NCBI GenBank assembly: GCA_902806235.1 | Contig: CADCVW010000030.1 | Span: 1 to 64,000, forward strand | DNA: 64,000 nucleotides | DNA from: an uncultured Sphingomonadaceae bacterium | Lineage (GTDB): Bacteria > Pseudomonadota > Alphaproteobacteria > Sphingomonadales > Sphingomonadaceae | Direction of reading: 5' to 3' | Shown: positions 32,572 to 41,564 of the stretch, in pieces | Numbering within the stretch: the stretch's first letter is position 1 | Layout: each line of letters starts with the position of its first letter | Translations under genes and position numbers: made by a program | The notes under the pieces: generated by a model | The model's input: the letters and a program-made list of their open reading frames with translations, nothing else | Told to the model about the DNA's origin: nothing | Databases searched by the model: none

Positions 32572-34328
32572 GCCTCCACCGCGCCGAAGTCCGACGTCCG
32601 CCGCCGCGGCCCGTCGCGCGTGCGGTTGAGCGACTGGCGCACCCGGTCGAGCAGCTCGGACCGGCGGTAGGGCTTGCTGAGCACGTCCGACGAACGCCGC
32701 CGCGCGTCGTTTACCACCAGCTCCTCGTTGTAGCCGGTGGTGAGCAGCACGGGCATCTTCGGATCGCGCTCGGTCACCCGATCGGCGAGCCTCAGCCCGT
32801 TGATGCCGCCGGGCATAATAAGGTCGGTGAACAAGAGATCGAACCGCTTCCCCGCGTCGTGCGCCTCCTCAAACGCGGCCAGCCCCCGCTCGCCGTCCTC
32901 GGCGCAGGTCACGCGGTAGCCCGCGCCGCGCAGGATCTCGCAGGCGAGCTCCAGCACCTCAGCGCTGTCCTCTACCACCAGGATGTGCTCGGCGGGCGCT
33001 TCGTCCAGCTGGGCGATCGCCGGATGGTACTCGAGGCCGGTCGGCTCCTCGGCGGTGCGCGCGGCGGGCGCTTCGCGGGCGACCGGGAACAGCATGCGTA
33101 CAGTGGTCCCGCGGCCGACCGCGCTGTCGATCTCCAGCCTGCCCCGCGACTGCCGCATGAAGCCGCTCGCCATCGCGAGCCCGAGACCCGTGCCCTTGCC
33201 CACGCCCTTGGTGGTGAAGAAGGGCTCGGTCGCGCGCTCGATCACTTCCGGCGGCATGCCCGATCCCTCGTCCGCCACCTCCAGCGCCAGATAGTCGCCC
33301 GGCTGCAGGTCGCCGGCAGAGCCATCGGCTAGCCGCGTCCGCCGCGCGCGCACCGCGACCGGGCTCCCGCCCGGCGACGCGTCCCGCGCGTTCATGACGA
33401 TGTTGAGCAGCACCATCTCCAGCTGGTCGGGGTCGATCACCGCCGTCGGCAGCTCGGGCTCGACCTCCACGCTCAGCCGCACGTCGTTGCCGACCGAACT
33501 CTCCATCACCTCGCCGAAGTCGTCGAGCAGCGCGGCCATATCGGTCAGCCGCGGCTCCAGCCGCGTCTTGCGCGCGAAGGCGAGCAGCTGGCGGGTGAGC
33601 TTAGCCCCGCGCTCGGCCGCCGCCCGCGCGTTCTGCACGTAACGCTGCGACCGCGGGTCGTCCGTGCGCATGCCCAGCAGTTCGAGGTTGCCGTTCACCA
33701 CCTGCAGCAGGTTGTTGAAGTCATGAGCGAGCCCGGCGGTGAGCTGGCCGATCGCCTCCATTTTCTGCGCCTGGCGGAAGCTTTGCTCGATGTTGCGCCG
33801 CCGCGTCACGTCCAGCTGGCTGGCGAAGAAGTAGAGGAGCTTGCCGCAGGTGTCGTGCACCGGGCCGATGAACACAGCGTTCCAGAAGGGCGAGCCGTCG
33901 CGGCGGTAGTTCAGCATCTCAAGCGCGATCGAGCCCTTGGCGGCGACGGCGTCGCGCAGGTCGGCCACCGCGTTGCGGTCGGTCTGCGCACCCTGCAGGA
34001 AGCGGCAGTTGCGCCCGACCACCTCGCGCTCCTCGTAGCCGGTGAGGTCGAGGAACGCCTTGTTGGCGAAAACGATCGGGTTGTCGGGGATGTTGGGATC
34101 GGTGAGGATCATCGGCATCCGCGTCATCTCGATCGCGGCGAAGAACACGTTGCCGCGCGCCTCCAGCCCCGGCTCGGTGATCGTGCTCTCGCGCCAATGG
34201 TGCAGGCCCGACCGCTCGGTGGGCTCGTTCGCTCCCGTGTCCGCCGCGCCCATCGCGGGCACGCCCATGCTCCCCCCGCCGCCCTCGACGTCGAGGCGCG
34301 GCGTCTCCGGCTCGTCCTGATCCTTCAT
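32568..34328 (-). CDS. LOV-domain hybrid sensor histidine kinase (blue-light type)
   Basis: 586 residues from the ATG at 34328. Residues ~60-175 are a PAS/LOV domain with the photoactive signature GRNCRFLQGAQTDRNAV (Cys108, which in LOV proteins bonds to flavin on blue light) and RRDGSPFWNAVFIGPV. A HisKA region follows with the phosphoacceptor His202 (LTAGLAHDFNNLLQ), then an ATPase domain (NARDAS, DEGSGMPPEV, GKGTGLGLAMASGF). Residues ~447-570 are a receiver domain with Asp502 (LLFTDLIMPGG) and Lys552 (SKPY). No output regulator or phosphotransferase is adjacent, so the target pathway is unknown. Confidence 0.93.
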   Translation of the reverse strand: MKDQDEPETPRLDVEGGGGSMGVPAMGAADTGANEPTERSGLHHWRESTITEPGLEARGNVFFAAIEMTRMPMILTDPNIPDNPIVFANKAFLDLTGYEEREVVGRNCRFLQGAQTDRNAVADLRDAVAAKGSIALEMLNYRRDGSPFWNAVFIGPVHDTCGKLLYFFASQLDVTRRRNIEQSFRQAQKMEAIGQLTAGLAHDFNNLLQVVNGNLELLGMRTDDPRSQRYVQNARAAAERGAKLTRQLLAFARKTRLEPRLTDMAALLDDFGEVMESSVGNDVRLSVEVEPELPTAVIDPDQLEMVLLNIVMNARDASPGGSPVAVRARRTRLADGSAGDLQPGDYLALEVADEGSGMPPEVIERATEPFFTTKGVGKGTGLGLAMASGFMRQSRGRLEIDSAVGRGTTVRMLFPVAREAPAARTAEEPTGLEYHPAIAQLDEAPAEHILVVEDSAEVLELACEILRGAGYRVTCAEDGERGLAAFEEAHDAGKRFDLLFTDLIMPGGINGLRLADRVTERDPKMPVLLTTGYNEELVVNDARRRSSDVLSKPYRRSELLDRVRQSLNRTRDGPRRRTSDFGAVEA

Positions 34329-34383
34329 CGGAATTGCCTTGCCGCCGCTGCGGCACCGGCGCAAGCGCCAGTCCAGAGCCGTC

Positions 34384-34710
34384 TTAGCCGCTAAACGCCG
34401 CCCGCGCCCGCTCCGCTTCCCGCCTGAGCGCCCCCGGCTCGCTTTCCGGCACCATGCGCCGGGTCTCGAACACCTCCACCGTTTCGAACAGCTCTTCGCG
34501 GAAATAAGGGTCGTCGGCGAGCGCGGCGTCCAGCGCGGCGCGGTCGGGCAGGTCGAACAGAAACAGGCTGCCCACCATGCGCCCGTCCTCCAGCAGCGGG
34601 CCGGAATAGATGATCGCGGCCTGCCGGTCGGCGATGAATTCAAGATGCTCGGCACGCAGCCGCAGCCGGAGGCTCGCGTCCTTGTCCCGCCCGATCACGA
34701 CGAAGTGCAT
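34384..34710 (-). CDS. YciI-like (YCII-related domain) protein
   Basis: 108 residues forming one ferredoxin-like YCII domain: MHFVVIGRDKDASLRLRLRA, REHLEFI-type helix (AEHLEFIADRQAAIIYSGPLLEDG) and GSLFLFDLPDRAALDAALADDPYFREELFETVEV. Conserved His/Asp residues of the family (HLEF, LLEDG) are present. YciI proteins are small cytoplasmic, possibly hydrolytic or catabolic enzymes with few known roles. It lies 55 bases upstream of the LOV kinase on the same strand, so cotranscription is possible. Confidence 0.85.
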   Translation of the reverse strand: MHFVVIGRDKDASLRLRLRAEHLEFIADRQAAIIYSGPLLEDGRMVGSLFLFDLPDRAALDAALADDPYFREELFETVEVFETRRMVPESEPGALRREAERARAAFSG

Positions 34711-34760
34711 GGGAACGGCTCCTCTTTCCTACAGCCCCGCCGAGCGGTTATGGTCGCGGC

Positions 34761-34889
34761 ATGGCGCAGCGCACCGACTCCCGCAACCCGGCCCCCCGCG
34801 GCGCCGGGCGGGGGGAGAGTTTCATTCCTCCCTGGACCTTCGGGACCGTCGTCCCGGATCGGGACGCGGTTCGCGCGGAGCTTCCGTGA
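34761..34889 (+). CDS. possible small leader frame coupled to recJ
   Basis: A 42-codon frame (MAQRTDSRNPAPRGAGRGES at the start, PWTFGTVVPDRDAVRAELP at the end) whose TGA overlaps the recJ GTG (GTGA). No family recognised and no strong ribosome-binding site. The overlap suggests translational coupling if it is expressed. Low confidence. Confidence 0.25.
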   Translation: MAQRTDSRNPAPRGAGRGESFIPPWTFGTVVPDRDAVRAELP

Positions 34890-36655
34890 GCCACGTCGTC
34901 GGCGTTACCGCCTCCATCCTCGGCCGGGCATGGCGCTGGCGCGGCGCGGCTGCCGACGGGCGCGACGAGGGCTTCCGCCCCGACGACCTCGTCGACCAGT
35001 TGCTGCTCGCCCGCGGCGTCGAACGGGGCGCGCTGGACGCCCACCGGACGCCCACGCTGCGCTCCTTCATGCCCGACCCGTCCTTGTTCCGCGACATGGA
35101 CCGCGCGGCCGAGCGGATTGCCGACGCGCTCGCGCGGGCTGAGCGGGTCACGGTGTTCGGCGACTACGACGTGGACGGCGCGACCTCGGCGGCGCTGATG
35201 GTGCGCCTGCTCCGCGCGCTCGGCGGGGATCCGGGAGTCTACATCCCCGACCGGCTGACGGAGGGCTACGGCCCCGGCGGCGCGGCGCTGGTCGCGCTCA
35301 AGGCCGCGGGCACCGACCTCGTCGTCACCGTCGATTGCGGCGCGCAGGCCTTCGACGCGCTGCAGGAGGCGAAGGCTGCAGGGCTCGACGTGGTGGTGGT
35401 CGACCACCACAAGTGCGCCGCCGCATTGCCGGTCGCCCACGCGCTGGTGAACCCCAACCGGCTCGACCAGTGCGACGAGGGCGCGAGCCACGGCCACCTA
35501 GCCGCGGTGGGCGTTGCCTTCCTGCTCGGCGCCGCACTGCTGCGGGTGCTCCGCGGGCGGGGCTGGTTCATGGACCGGCCGGAGCCCAAGCTCCTCGAGC
35601 TGCTCGACCTCGTCGCCTTGGGCACAGTCGCCGACGTCGCCTCGCTCCGTGGCCTCAACCGCGCCTTCGTCACTCAAGGCCTCAAGGTCATGGCGAACCG
35701 CCGCAACGTCGGGCTGGACGCGCTGATCACCGCCTCCAGGCTCACCCGCGCGCCGCTCTGCTCCGACCTCGGCTTCGCCTTGGGGCCGCGCATCAACGCC
35801 GGCGGCCGCGTCGGCCGGTCGGACCTCGGGGTCCGCCTGCTCACCACCGACGACCCCGACGAGGCGCGCGCCATCGCGAGCGAGCTCGACCGCCTGAATG
35901 AGGAACGGCGCGGGATCGAAGCGGTGGTGCTGGAGGAAGCGCTGCGCGCTGCCGAAGGGCAAGGGAACAGGGCGGTCGCGCTCGTCGCCGGGCGCGGCTG
36001 GCACCCCGGCGTGATCGGCATCGTCGCCAGCCGGCTCAAGGAGAAACTCGACCGCCCGGCGCTGGTCGTCGCGCTCGGCAACGACGGGCTAGGCAAGGGT
36101 TCGGGGCGGAGCATCGCGGCCGTCGACCTCGGCGCCGCCGTGCTCGCCGCCAAGGAGAGCGGGCTGCTTTTGGCAGGCGGCGGCCATCCGATGGCCGCGG
36201 GCCTCACCGTCGAGGCGGGGCGGGTGGACGCGCTCCAAACCTATTTGGAGGAGCGGCTAGAGGCTGACGTGGCTGCCGCCCGGACAGGCAAGAGCCTGTC
36301 CTTCGACGCCGTGCTCAGCGTGGGCGGCGTCACCCCCGAGTTCGCCGACGCCCTTGAGCGCGGCGGCCCTTACGGCCAGGGCTGGCCCGCGCCGCGCGTC
36401 GCCTGCGGGCCGGTGCAGGTGGTCAAGGCGGACGTGGTCGGCAACGGCCACCTCCGCGCGATCGTCGCGGGCCGCGACGGGCGGCGGCTGAAAGCGGTCG
36501 CCTTCCGCCAGGCGGATACACCGCTCGGCCACGCCGTGCTGGGCGCGGGAAGCACCCGACGCCTGTGGCTTGCGGGCAAAGTGAAGCGCGACGACTGGAA
36601 CGGGCGGGTCGGGGCCGAGCTGCACATGGACGACGCCGCCTGGGCTGACGCTTGA
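34886..36655 (+). CDS. recJ: single-stranded-DNA-specific exonuclease RecJ
   Basis: 589 residues from a GTG. RecJ degrades single-stranded DNA 5' to 3' in RecF-pathway recombination and mismatch repair. DHH-family motifs are in place: VFGDYDVDGATSAA (I), VVTVDCGA (II), VVVVDHHKC (III), LVALGTVADVASL (IV), LGPRINAGGRVG, and the DHHA1 motif LLAGGGHPMAAGLTV, followed by an OB-like C-terminus. The start is set where the protein begins VSHVVGVTASILGRAWRWR; no ATG in this frame gives a better N-terminus. Confidence 0.95.
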   Translation: MSHVVGVTASILGRAWRWRGAAADGRDEGFRPDDLVDQLLLARGVERGALDAHRTPTLRSFMPDPSLFRDMDRAAERIADALARAERVTVFGDYDVDGATSAALMVRLLRALGGDPGVYIPDRLTEGYGPGGAALVALKAAGTDLVVTVDCGAQAFDALQEAKAAGLDVVVVDHHKCAAALPVAHALVNPNRLDQCDEGASHGHLAAVGVAFLLGAALLRVLRGRGWFMDRPEPKLLELLDLVALGTVADVASLRGLNRAFVTQGLKVMANRRNVGLDALITASRLTRAPLCSDLGFALGPRINAGGRVGRSDLGVRLLTTDDPDEARAIASELDRLNEERRGIEAVVLEEALRAAEGQGNRAVALVAGRGWHPGVIGIVASRLKEKLDRPALVVALGNDGLGKGSGRSIAAVDLGAAVLAAKESGLLLAGGGHPMAAGLTVEAGRVDALQTYLEERLEADVAAARTGKSLSFDAVLSVGGVTPEFADALERGGPYGQGWPAPRVACGPVQVVKADVVGNGHLRAIVAGRDGRRLKAVAFRQADTPLGHAVLGAGSTRRLWLAGKVKRDDWNGRVGAELHMDDAAWADA

Positions 36656-36694
36656 CCGGGCGGGGGCAGGGTGGTTATGCCCGCCCGCGCTGAC

Positions 36695-36769
36695 GGCCCC
36701 TTCGTCTAGCGGTTAGGACGCGGCCCTTTCACGGCTGAAACACGGGTTCGATTCCCGTAGGGGTCACCA
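36695..36769 (+). tRNA. tRNA-Glu (anticodon UUC)
   Basis: A 75-base cloverleaf with encoded CCA. Acceptor arms GGCCCCT/AGGGGTC pair fully (one G-U), the anticodon loop is CTTTCAC (anticodon TTC) on a CGGCC/GGCTG stem, and the T-arm CGGGTTCGATTCCCG is canonical. Located between recJ and the convergent YeiH-type gene. U34 of this tRNA is the expected target of the MnmA encoded at 4938-6041. Confidence 0.97.
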
Positions 36770-36779
36770 GGGCGTTAGC

Positions 36780-37802
36780 TCAGCCCAGCAGGAGTAGCGC
36801 CGCCCCAGCTGACAGCGCCAGCGCGGCCGAGGTGGCGAGCGCGATCACCAGCAACGGCTTCGGCCCCGCCTTCAGCAGCTCGCCCATCGGCGACAGGATG
36901 CCCGTCGCCGCCACCGCGCACGCCAGCAGCGCCGCCGCCGCCTGGCCTGCCGCGACGCCGGCCGCCGCGGGCACCGCCCCCATGGAGTTGGCGGCCGCGA
37001 CGAGGAAGAAGCCCACCACGAACCACGGCAGGCCGATGCCGCGCGTCGTCCCTCGCTCGCCGCGCGGCAGGAAAAGCGCCACGATCGCCAGCACCGGCGC
37101 GAGCAGCGCCACCCGCGCCAGCTTGACGATCGCCGCCGTCTCCCCGGCTTCCGTGCTATACGAGTAGCCCGCCCCCAGCGCCTGCGCGACGTCGTGGATC
37201 GCCGCGCCGAGCATAAAGCCGGCGGCGCGGTCGCTTAAGCCGAGCTGCAGCGCGAAGGCGGGGTAGGCAACCATCGCCAGCGAGCTCGCCGCCGAGATGC
37301 CGACCAGCACCAGCGCCAGCCGCGCCTGCCCCGCGCGGCGTTCGCCCAGCGTGGTGGCGAGCGCGAGCGCGGCCGAGGCCCCACAGATCGCCACGGCCCC
37401 GCCCGCGAGCGCGCCGAACGCGCTCCCCTGGCCGAGCGCGCGGCTCGCCGCCACGCCCGCGCCCATCGTCAGCGCGACGATGAGGAGGATGGCGATCAGC
37501 GCCTCCGGCCCCAATGCGAGCATGTCGCCCAGCGTCACCCGCGCGCCCACCAGCACGATCCCCGAGCGCAGCAGCGTCCGCGACGCGAAGCCGAGCCCCA
37601 CCCGCAGCCGCTTGTCGTGGCCGAGGAAGTTTAGCGCCAGCCCGATCAGCAGGCTCATCAGCGTCAGCGGCGCGCCGTAGTGCTCGGACAGGTAGGCCGC
37701 GGCCAGGGTCGCCAGTGCCGCCACGATCAGCCCGGGGACGTAGTCGCGCCACGTCGTCTCGGGCGGCGGCGCGATGTCGCCGTACAAGTCCGCGGCCATC
37801 AT
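36780..37802 (-). CDS. YeiH-family putative sulfate exporter
   Basis: 340 residues, about ten hydrophobic segments. LIGLALNFLGHDKRLRVGLGFASRTLLRSGIVLVGARVTL, GGAVAICGASAALALATTLG and MLGAAIHDVAQALGAGYSYS match the YeiH/YadS family (conserved hypothetical 698). Members are annotated as putative sulfate exporters, with limited experimental support. Two ATGs stand at the start (37802 and 37799). It is 59 bases downstream of the MFS gene and may be the last gene of that run. Confidence 0.85.
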   Translation of the reverse strand: MMAADLYGDIAPPPETTWRDYVPGLIVAALATLAAAYLSEHYGAPLTLMSLLIGLALNFLGHDKRLRVGLGFASRTLLRSGIVLVGARVTLGDMLALGPEALIAILLIVALTMGAGVAASRALGQGSAFGALAGGAVAICGASAALALATTLGERRAGQARLALVLVGISAASSLAMVAYPAFALQLGLSDRAAGFMLGAAIHDVAQALGAGYSYSTEAGETAAIVKLARVALLAPVLAIVALFLPRGERGTTRGIGLPWFVVGFFLVAAANSMGAVPAAAGVAAGQAAAALLACAVAATGILSPMGELLKAGPKPLLVIALATSAALALSAGAALLLLG

Positions 37803-37861
37803 TGTCCCGGTCCCCGGCGCGGCCGGCCGCGTGCTCGTCTCCAGGCGACCCGCTCCGCTCG

Positions 37862-39124
37862 CTACGCTTCCGCCCTGACGATCCGCGGCAGGAGCAGCCG
37901 CAGCCAGCCGAAGGCGAGCAGGTAGGAGACCGCGGCGAAGGCGAACAGCGGGGTGTACCCGACGTCCGCCGTCAAGGCGTTGCCCGTGATCCACACGATC
38001 GCCATGCCGCCGAGGTTGCCGACGAACGCGCCCAGCGCGGTGACGCGGCCGACGGCGGCGCGCGGGAAGACGTCCGTGATGATGGAGAACAGGGTCAGGC
38101 TGAAGCCCTGGTGGCCGGCGAGCACCACGCCCATCATCACCGCCACCGGCCAGAAGCTGTTCAGCGCCAGCACCGCGGGCACGGGCAGCACGATGAGGGC
38201 GGAGACGAGGAGCACGCCCTTTCTGACGCGGTCCACGGGCACGCCGCGCTCCAGCAGGCGGGTGGACAAAGAGCCGGCCAGGAGCGCGCCGAGCGCCGAG
38301 CCCGCGAAGGCGATGGCGAGCGGCACCGCGAGATCCGTCGTGGAGAGCCCGAACTCGCGGCGGTAGAAATCGGGCAGCCAGAAGTTGAGCAGCCACCAGG
38401 TCGCGTCCGAGAGCGCCTTGGCGCCCAAGATCGCCCAAGTCGCACGCTGCGCGAGGATGCGGCCGATCGGCTCCCGCCGGTCATCGTGCGCCTGCCCGTC
38501 GCTCGCGACGTCGCCCGCGTCGAAGCGGACGCCGCGGGCGACGACGAGCCAAGCCGCCAGCACCACGAAGCCCGCAACCCCGGCGACAACCAATGCGCCG
38601 CGCCAGCCGTAGGCCGCGGCGAGCGGCGGGATGAGGAAGGGCATGGCGATCGTGCCCGCGCTGGCGAGCGCGGTGCCCAGCCCGATGGCGAGCGAGCGGC
38701 GGTTCGGCGCGAACAGGGTAGCGACCGTCTTGATGCTCAGCGGCGTCTGCACCGCCTCCGTCGCACCCAGGCCCACGCGGGCCGCGACCACCTGCGCGCC
38801 CGTCCGCGCCCAACCGTGCAGCAGCGCGGCGAGGCTCCAGGCGGCGACGCCAACCACCATCGCCCGGCGCACGCCCAGTCGGTCGATGAGCCAGCCGGTG
38901 AACAGGAAGGACATGGCCGCCGAGAACTGCGTCAGCGCCGCGAGCCGGCCGAAGTCGGCGTCGGTCCAGCCGAAGTCGGCGGACATGTCAGGTTTCAGGA
39001 TGGCGATGATCGGCCGGTCCATCGCGTTGAACACGCCCGCCACGCACAGCAGCCCGAACAGAATCCAGGCGCGCAACCCGGGGACGGCCTGCGCCGTTCC
39101 CGGGCTTGAGATGTTCGTGGCCAC
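37862..39124 (-). CDS. MFS transporter
   Basis: 420 residues with twelve predicted membrane segments. FNAMDRPIIAILKPDMSADFGWTDADFG, the loop motif GWLIDRLGVRRAMV (motif A) and the similar DVFPRAAVGRVTALGAF in the second half resemble the anion:cation symporter branch that includes hexuronate and phthalate transporters, but the substrate is not certain. It begins seven bases after the TonB-dependent receptor stop, so the two are almost certainly cotranscribed: outer- and inner-membrane uptake of the same compound is the natural reading. Confidence 0.9.
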   Translation of the reverse strand: MATNISSPGTAQAVPGLRAWILFGLLCVAGVFNAMDRPIIAILKPDMSADFGWTDADFGRLAALTQFSAAMSFLFTGWLIDRLGVRRAMVVGVAAWSLAALLHGWARTGAQVVAARVGLGATEAVQTPLSIKTVATLFAPNRRSLAIGLGTALASAGTIAMPFLIPPLAAAYGWRGALVVAGVAGFVVLAAWLVVARGVRFDAGDVASDGQAHDDRREPIGRILAQRATWAILGAKALSDATWWLLNFWLPDFYRREFGLSTTDLAVPLAIAFAGSALGALLAGSLSTRLLERGVPVDRVRKGVLLVSALIVLPVPAVLALNSFWPVAVMMGVVLAGHQGFSLTLFSIITDVFPRAAVGRVTALGAFVGNLGGMAIVWITGNALTADVGYTPLFAFAAVSYLLAFGWLRLLLPRIVRAEA

Positions 39125-39131
39125 CGCTACG

Positions 39132-41459
39132 TCACCGCCCGAAGTTTATCCGCCCCGTCACGCCGAAGTAGCGGTCCGCCTCGCGCGGAATGATGTAACG
39201 GTAGCCGCCGCCCGGCCCGCCGTTGGTGATCTGCGCGGCGAAGCTCGTATCGAGCAAGTTCCTGACCTGAAAGGTGAGCTTGAACCGGTCGTCGGCGTCG
39301 ACGATGCCGGCCGACAGGTCGATGAGCGTGTAGCCGTCGATCTCGCCCGCCGCGCGGACGACGGGACTCGGGTCGAACAGCGATAGCTGGTCCGACTGGT
39401 AGGAGCCTTGCGCGCCGAAGGTGAAGTCGATCCCGCCGCCCGTCCGCGCCCGGTAGTCGAGACCCAGCGTGCCCTTGTGCTTGGGCGCGAAGGCGAGCGG
39501 GGTGCCCGACGGGATCACCTGCGTCGGCAGGCCGCCCGGCGGCAGGCGGAATTCATCCACTTGCGCGTCGGTGTAGGCGTAACCGCCCGAGATGTTGAGA
39601 TCGCGCGCCGGCTGGAAGATCAGGTCCAGCTCCGCGCCGCGCGTGGACACGTCGCCCGCGTTGGTGAAGCGGGTGACCACCACCCCAGCCACCACGTCCG
39701 GATTGTTGGCCTGGAAATTCTTGTACTTGGCGTAGTAGCCGGCGAGGTTGAGCACGAGCCGCCCGTTGAGCAGGCTGTTCTTGAGGCCCACCTCGAAGCT
39801 GTCCGCCGTTTCCGCCTCGATCACGTTGGTGCCGATGGCGGTCAGGTTGAAGAACACGTTGTACGCCGGGCCTTTGTAGCCGCGGGCGTAGGTGGCGTAG
39901 AGCGTGTTGTCCTCCGACAGGTCGACCTGCGCGCCGACGCGCCCGGACAGGTTGTCCTTCGTCGTCGAGTCGCGGAACGGGCCGAAGCTCGGCTGGATGC
40001 CCGGCCCGGCGAGCGCGGTCGTGCGCTGGTGAAAGACGCTGAGCTTGTCGTGGGTGTACCGCAGCCCCGCGATCAACCGGAAGGCGTCGGACAAGGACAG
40101 GGTCGCTTGGCCGTAGGCGGCGAGGTTGTTGAACACGGAGCCGAAGCGCGCGGTGCCCGTCGGGAAGGTCGTCGCCGGCGCGCCCGGGCTGCCGCAGGGA
40201 ATCAGGGTGGTCACCGCGGGGCCGTTGCAGACTACGTCGTCGCGGGTGAACACGCGCAGCGACTCGGCGCGCGAGTAGAAGCCGCCCAGCACATATTCGA
40301 GCGTGCGATTGTCGGGCGAGGTGAGGCGCAATTCTTGGCTGAAGGTGTCGCCGTCCTGCGGGCCGACGTCGTGCAGCTGGTTGGCGCCGACGTAGGCGCG
40401 GTAGAGGAAGTCGCCGTAGCGGATCTCGACGTTCTCATACTCGCGATACGCTGTGATGGAGGTGAAAACGTGCTCGCCGACGTCCACGTCGAACTGGCCG
40501 GAGAAGCCGAACGACTTCTCCCGCGTCCGGGTGACGAGGTTCTGGCGGACGCGCCGTGTGCGGTCGCCGCGCGGCTCGGGCAGCGCGCCGGCGGTGAAGT
40601 TGCTCGGCGGCGTGCCGATCACCTCCGCGCAGCAATCGTCGTTCGCGCGGCGGTAGTCGGCGATGAAGGTCGCCTGGATCGACGGCGACAGCTCGGACAC
40701 GAAGATGCCGCGCACGCCGTAGCGCCGGAAGCCGTTAACGTCGCGGCCGACCGTCTCGTTGCGGATGTTGCCGTCGAAGTTCGAGTAGAAGCCGACCACG
40801 CGCGCCGCCGAACGATCGTCCAGCGGCACGTTCAGCGCGAGCCGCGCGCGGTACTCGTCGGGGTCGAAGAACGCCGCTTCCGCGTAGCCGCCGAACTCGT
40901 CGGTCGGCCGCCGGCTGACGATGTTGACTACGCCGGCCGACGCGTTCTTGCCGAACAAGGTGCCCTGCGGCCCGCGCAGCACTTCGATCCGCTCGATGTC
41001 GACGAGGTCGGCGAAGGCCTCGCCCGAGCGGCTGAACACCACGCCATCGAGCACGGTGGAGACCGACGGCTCGCCCGCGATGGAGAAGGTGGAGGTGCCC
41101 ACGCCGCGCAGGAACAGCGACTGGTTGAGCGAGGTGCCCGACTTGCGGATGGTGAGGGTGGGGACGAGGTACTGCGCTTGCTCGATGTTGACGCCGCCCT
41201 GCGCTTCCAGCGCCGCGCCCGACACGACGGACACCGCGACCGGCACGTCCTGCAGTCGCTCCGACCGCTTCTGCGCGGTGACGATGATCTCGGCCGGCGC
41301 CTCGTCGGCGAGGGCGGGCGACTCGGACTGCGCCTGATCCGGCCCCTGGTCGGCGGCGGGCTCTTGGCCCGGCGGCAGGCTGTCCTGCGCGAGCGCGGGC
41401 GAGCCGAGCAGCGCACCCAGCGCGAGCAGGCTCGTCGTGGTCGTCAACAAAGCGCGCAT
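39132..41459 (-). CDS. TonB-dependent outer-membrane receptor
   Basis: 775 residues from the ATG at 41459 with a signal peptide (TTTTSLLALGALLGSPALAQ). The TonB box/plug start EIIVTAQKRSERLQDVPVAVSVV, plug core LRGVGTSTFSIAGEPSVSTVLDGV and RIEVLRGPQGTLFGKNASAGVVNIVSR are standard for the large sphingomonad receptor class. The rest is a 22-strand beta barrel closing with DRYFGVTGRINFGR. These receptors import siderophores, cobalamin, sugars or aromatics using energy from TonB. The MFS and oxidoreductase neighbours point to a carbon source rather than iron. Confidence 0.95.
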   Translation of the reverse strand: MRALLTTTTSLLALGALLGSPALAQDSLPPGQEPAADQGPDQAQSESPALADEAPAEIIVTAQKRSERLQDVPVAVSVVSGAALEAQGGVNIEQAQYLVPTLTIRKSGTSLNQSLFLRGVGTSTFSIAGEPSVSTVLDGVVFSRSGEAFADLVDIERIEVLRGPQGTLFGKNASAGVVNIVSRRPTDEFGGYAEAAFFDPDEYRARLALNVPLDDRSAARVVGFYSNFDGNIRNETVGRDVNGFRRYGVRGIFVSELSPSIQATFIADYRRANDDCCAEVIGTPPSNFTAGALPEPRGDRTRRVRQNLVTRTREKSFGFSGQFDVDVGEHVFTSITAYREYENVEIRYGDFLYRAYVGANQLHDVGPQDGDTFSQELRLTSPDNRTLEYVLGGFYSRAESLRVFTRDDVVCNGPAVTTLIPCGSPGAPATTFPTGTARFGSVFNNLAAYGQATLSLSDAFRLIAGLRYTHDKLSVFHQRTTALAGPGIQPSFGPFRDSTTKDNLSGRVGAQVDLSEDNTLYATYARGYKGPAYNVFFNLTAIGTNVIEAETADSFEVGLKNSLLNGRLVLNLAGYYAKYKNFQANNPDVVAGVVVTRFTNAGDVSTRGAELDLIFQPARDLNISGGYAYTDAQVDEFRLPPGGLPTQVIPSGTPLAFAPKHKGTLGLDYRARTGGGIDFTFGAQGSYQSDQLSLFDPSPVVRAAGEIDGYTLIDLSAGIVDADDRFKLTFQVRNLLDTSFAAQITNGGPGGGYRYIIPREADRYFGVTGRINFGR

Positions 41460-41564
41460 GAGCGTTCCCCCCGATCCGTCCCGCCCCGCCGCGGGTCTTC
41501 GCGGAGGAGCTACCATAGTGCGCGGCGCAGCGCCAAGGCCGCGCCGTGGCCCGGAAGCCACAGG

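Noticed and set aside
36656..36694. GC-rich hairpin after recJ as a terminator
   Set aside because: The arms (GGGCGGGGGCA and TGCCCGCCC) pair only with a two-base bulge and no T-run follows; it also abuts the tRNA gene, so its role is unclear.
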